Part shown: piece by piece, positions 63,749 to 64,000 of the stretch
How the letters are laid out: each line of letters opens with the position of its first letter
Position numbering within the stretch: the first letter of the stretch is position 1
Origin: Nothophaeocryptopus gaeumannii
Lineage: Eukaryota > Ascomycota > Dothideomycetes > Mycosphaerellales > Mycosphaerellaceae
Length of the DNA: 64,000 bases
Assembly: GCA_031771865.1 (NCBI GenBank)
Contig: JASISA010000042.1
Location: 551,501-615,500 of the forward strand
Direction: 5' to 3'
Made by a program: the position numbers and the translations under genes
The notes under the pieces: model-generated
Seen by the model: only the letters and a program-made list of their open reading frames with translations
Databases searched by the model: none
Told to the model about the DNA's origin: nothing

Positions 63749-64000
63749 ATGCTTCGTTTCTTTACCAAATCCAGCCTCGCCAAGCAGACTACCACCTTCA
63801 TCAGACCAGCTTTCAGCGCAGCTCCCAACCAGCGAAAAATGGCAACAAGCACGGCCGATAACAAATACCTCCAGGCTTCGGGCCTTTTCGACGTCTCACA
63901 CGTCACGGCATTGGTTACGGGCGGCTCGACGGGGATCGGCTTGATGATCACACAGGCCTTGGTTGCCAATGGAGCCAAGGTCTATATCACGGGGCGAAGA
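63749..64000 (+). CDS. Short-chain dehydrogenase/reductase, 5' end only
   Basis: The ATG at 63749 opens 84 codons that run off the right edge. The first 30 residues are basic, Ser/Thr/Phe-rich (MLRFFTKSSLAKQTTTFIRP), like a mitochondrial presequence. A second ATG (MATSTADNKYL) could start a cytosolic form. The classical SDR cofactor fold then begins: VTALVTGGSTGIG, then LVANGAKVYITGRR. The catalytic Tyr-x-x-x-Lys lies outside the window. Confidence 0.8.
   Translation, partial: MLRFFTKSSLAKQTTTFIRPAFSAAPNQRKMATSTADNKYLQASGLFDVSHVTALVTGGSTGIGLMITQALVANGAKVYITGRR

Overview
The window is nuclear DNA of a filamentous ascomycete (Pezizomycotina), most probably a Dothideomycete. Genes sit on both strands and carry short GT-AG introns of about 45-100 bp, several with a TACTAA-type branch site. 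The gene families are typical of moulds: Zn2Cys6 regulators, cytochrome P450, a DUF3112 seven-span membrane protein, a secreted NTF2-like protein, a LIP-type lipase and F-box proteins. No tRNA, rRNA or CRISPR array was recognised.

Layout. Bases 1 to about 19,500 are an accessory, decaying block. It holds a minus-strand gene that appears split by a Fot1/pogo-type transposon (about 1,000-3,440), and a back-to-back pair of 306-bp MITE-like elements forming a 324-bp-arm hairpin inside that transposon. It also holds an alcohol dehydrogenase tail, a gypsy chromodomain tail, an F-box gene, a broken secreted Cys-rich gene, a broken GMC oxidoreductase and a broken aldo/keto reductase. The intact aquaporin at 13,946-15,819 is an island in this block. 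From 16.4 to 17.4 kb a 10-bp CpG-rich word occurs 11 times without explanation. At 18.2 kb lies a mutated duplicate of part of the GMC gene whose changes look like repeat-induced point mutation (RIP).

From 19.6 kb to the right edge the window is mostly ordinary gene space. It contains an FKBP isomerase fused to a STIMATE-type membrane protein, the ribosome-biogenesis helicase Dbp3 divergent from a Zn2Cys6 regulator, a P450, a 17-beta-HSD/ketoacyl-reductase-like SDR, a SAF1-like F-box/RCC1 protein, a DUF3112 membrane protein divergent from a second Zn2Cys6 regulator, a secreted NTF2-like protein, a C2H2 regulator, a disordered conserved protein, a probable mitochondrial protein, a LIP lipase, and the start of a second SDR cut by the window edge. 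Decay also occurs here. A maltose-permease-type MFS gene (30.6-32.1 kb) is open throughout except for six TAG codons, and a foreign-looking segment lies at 53.3-54.1 kb beside a nucleosidase-domain fragment.

How the parts relate. No clear metabolic cluster is seen. The unifying theme is transposon activity and C-to-T style decay in the left third and in scattered genes, set against intact housekeeping genes. All identifications rest on motif recognition by eye. Intron junctions were chosen for GT-AG ends and frame continuity and have not been checked against transcripts.
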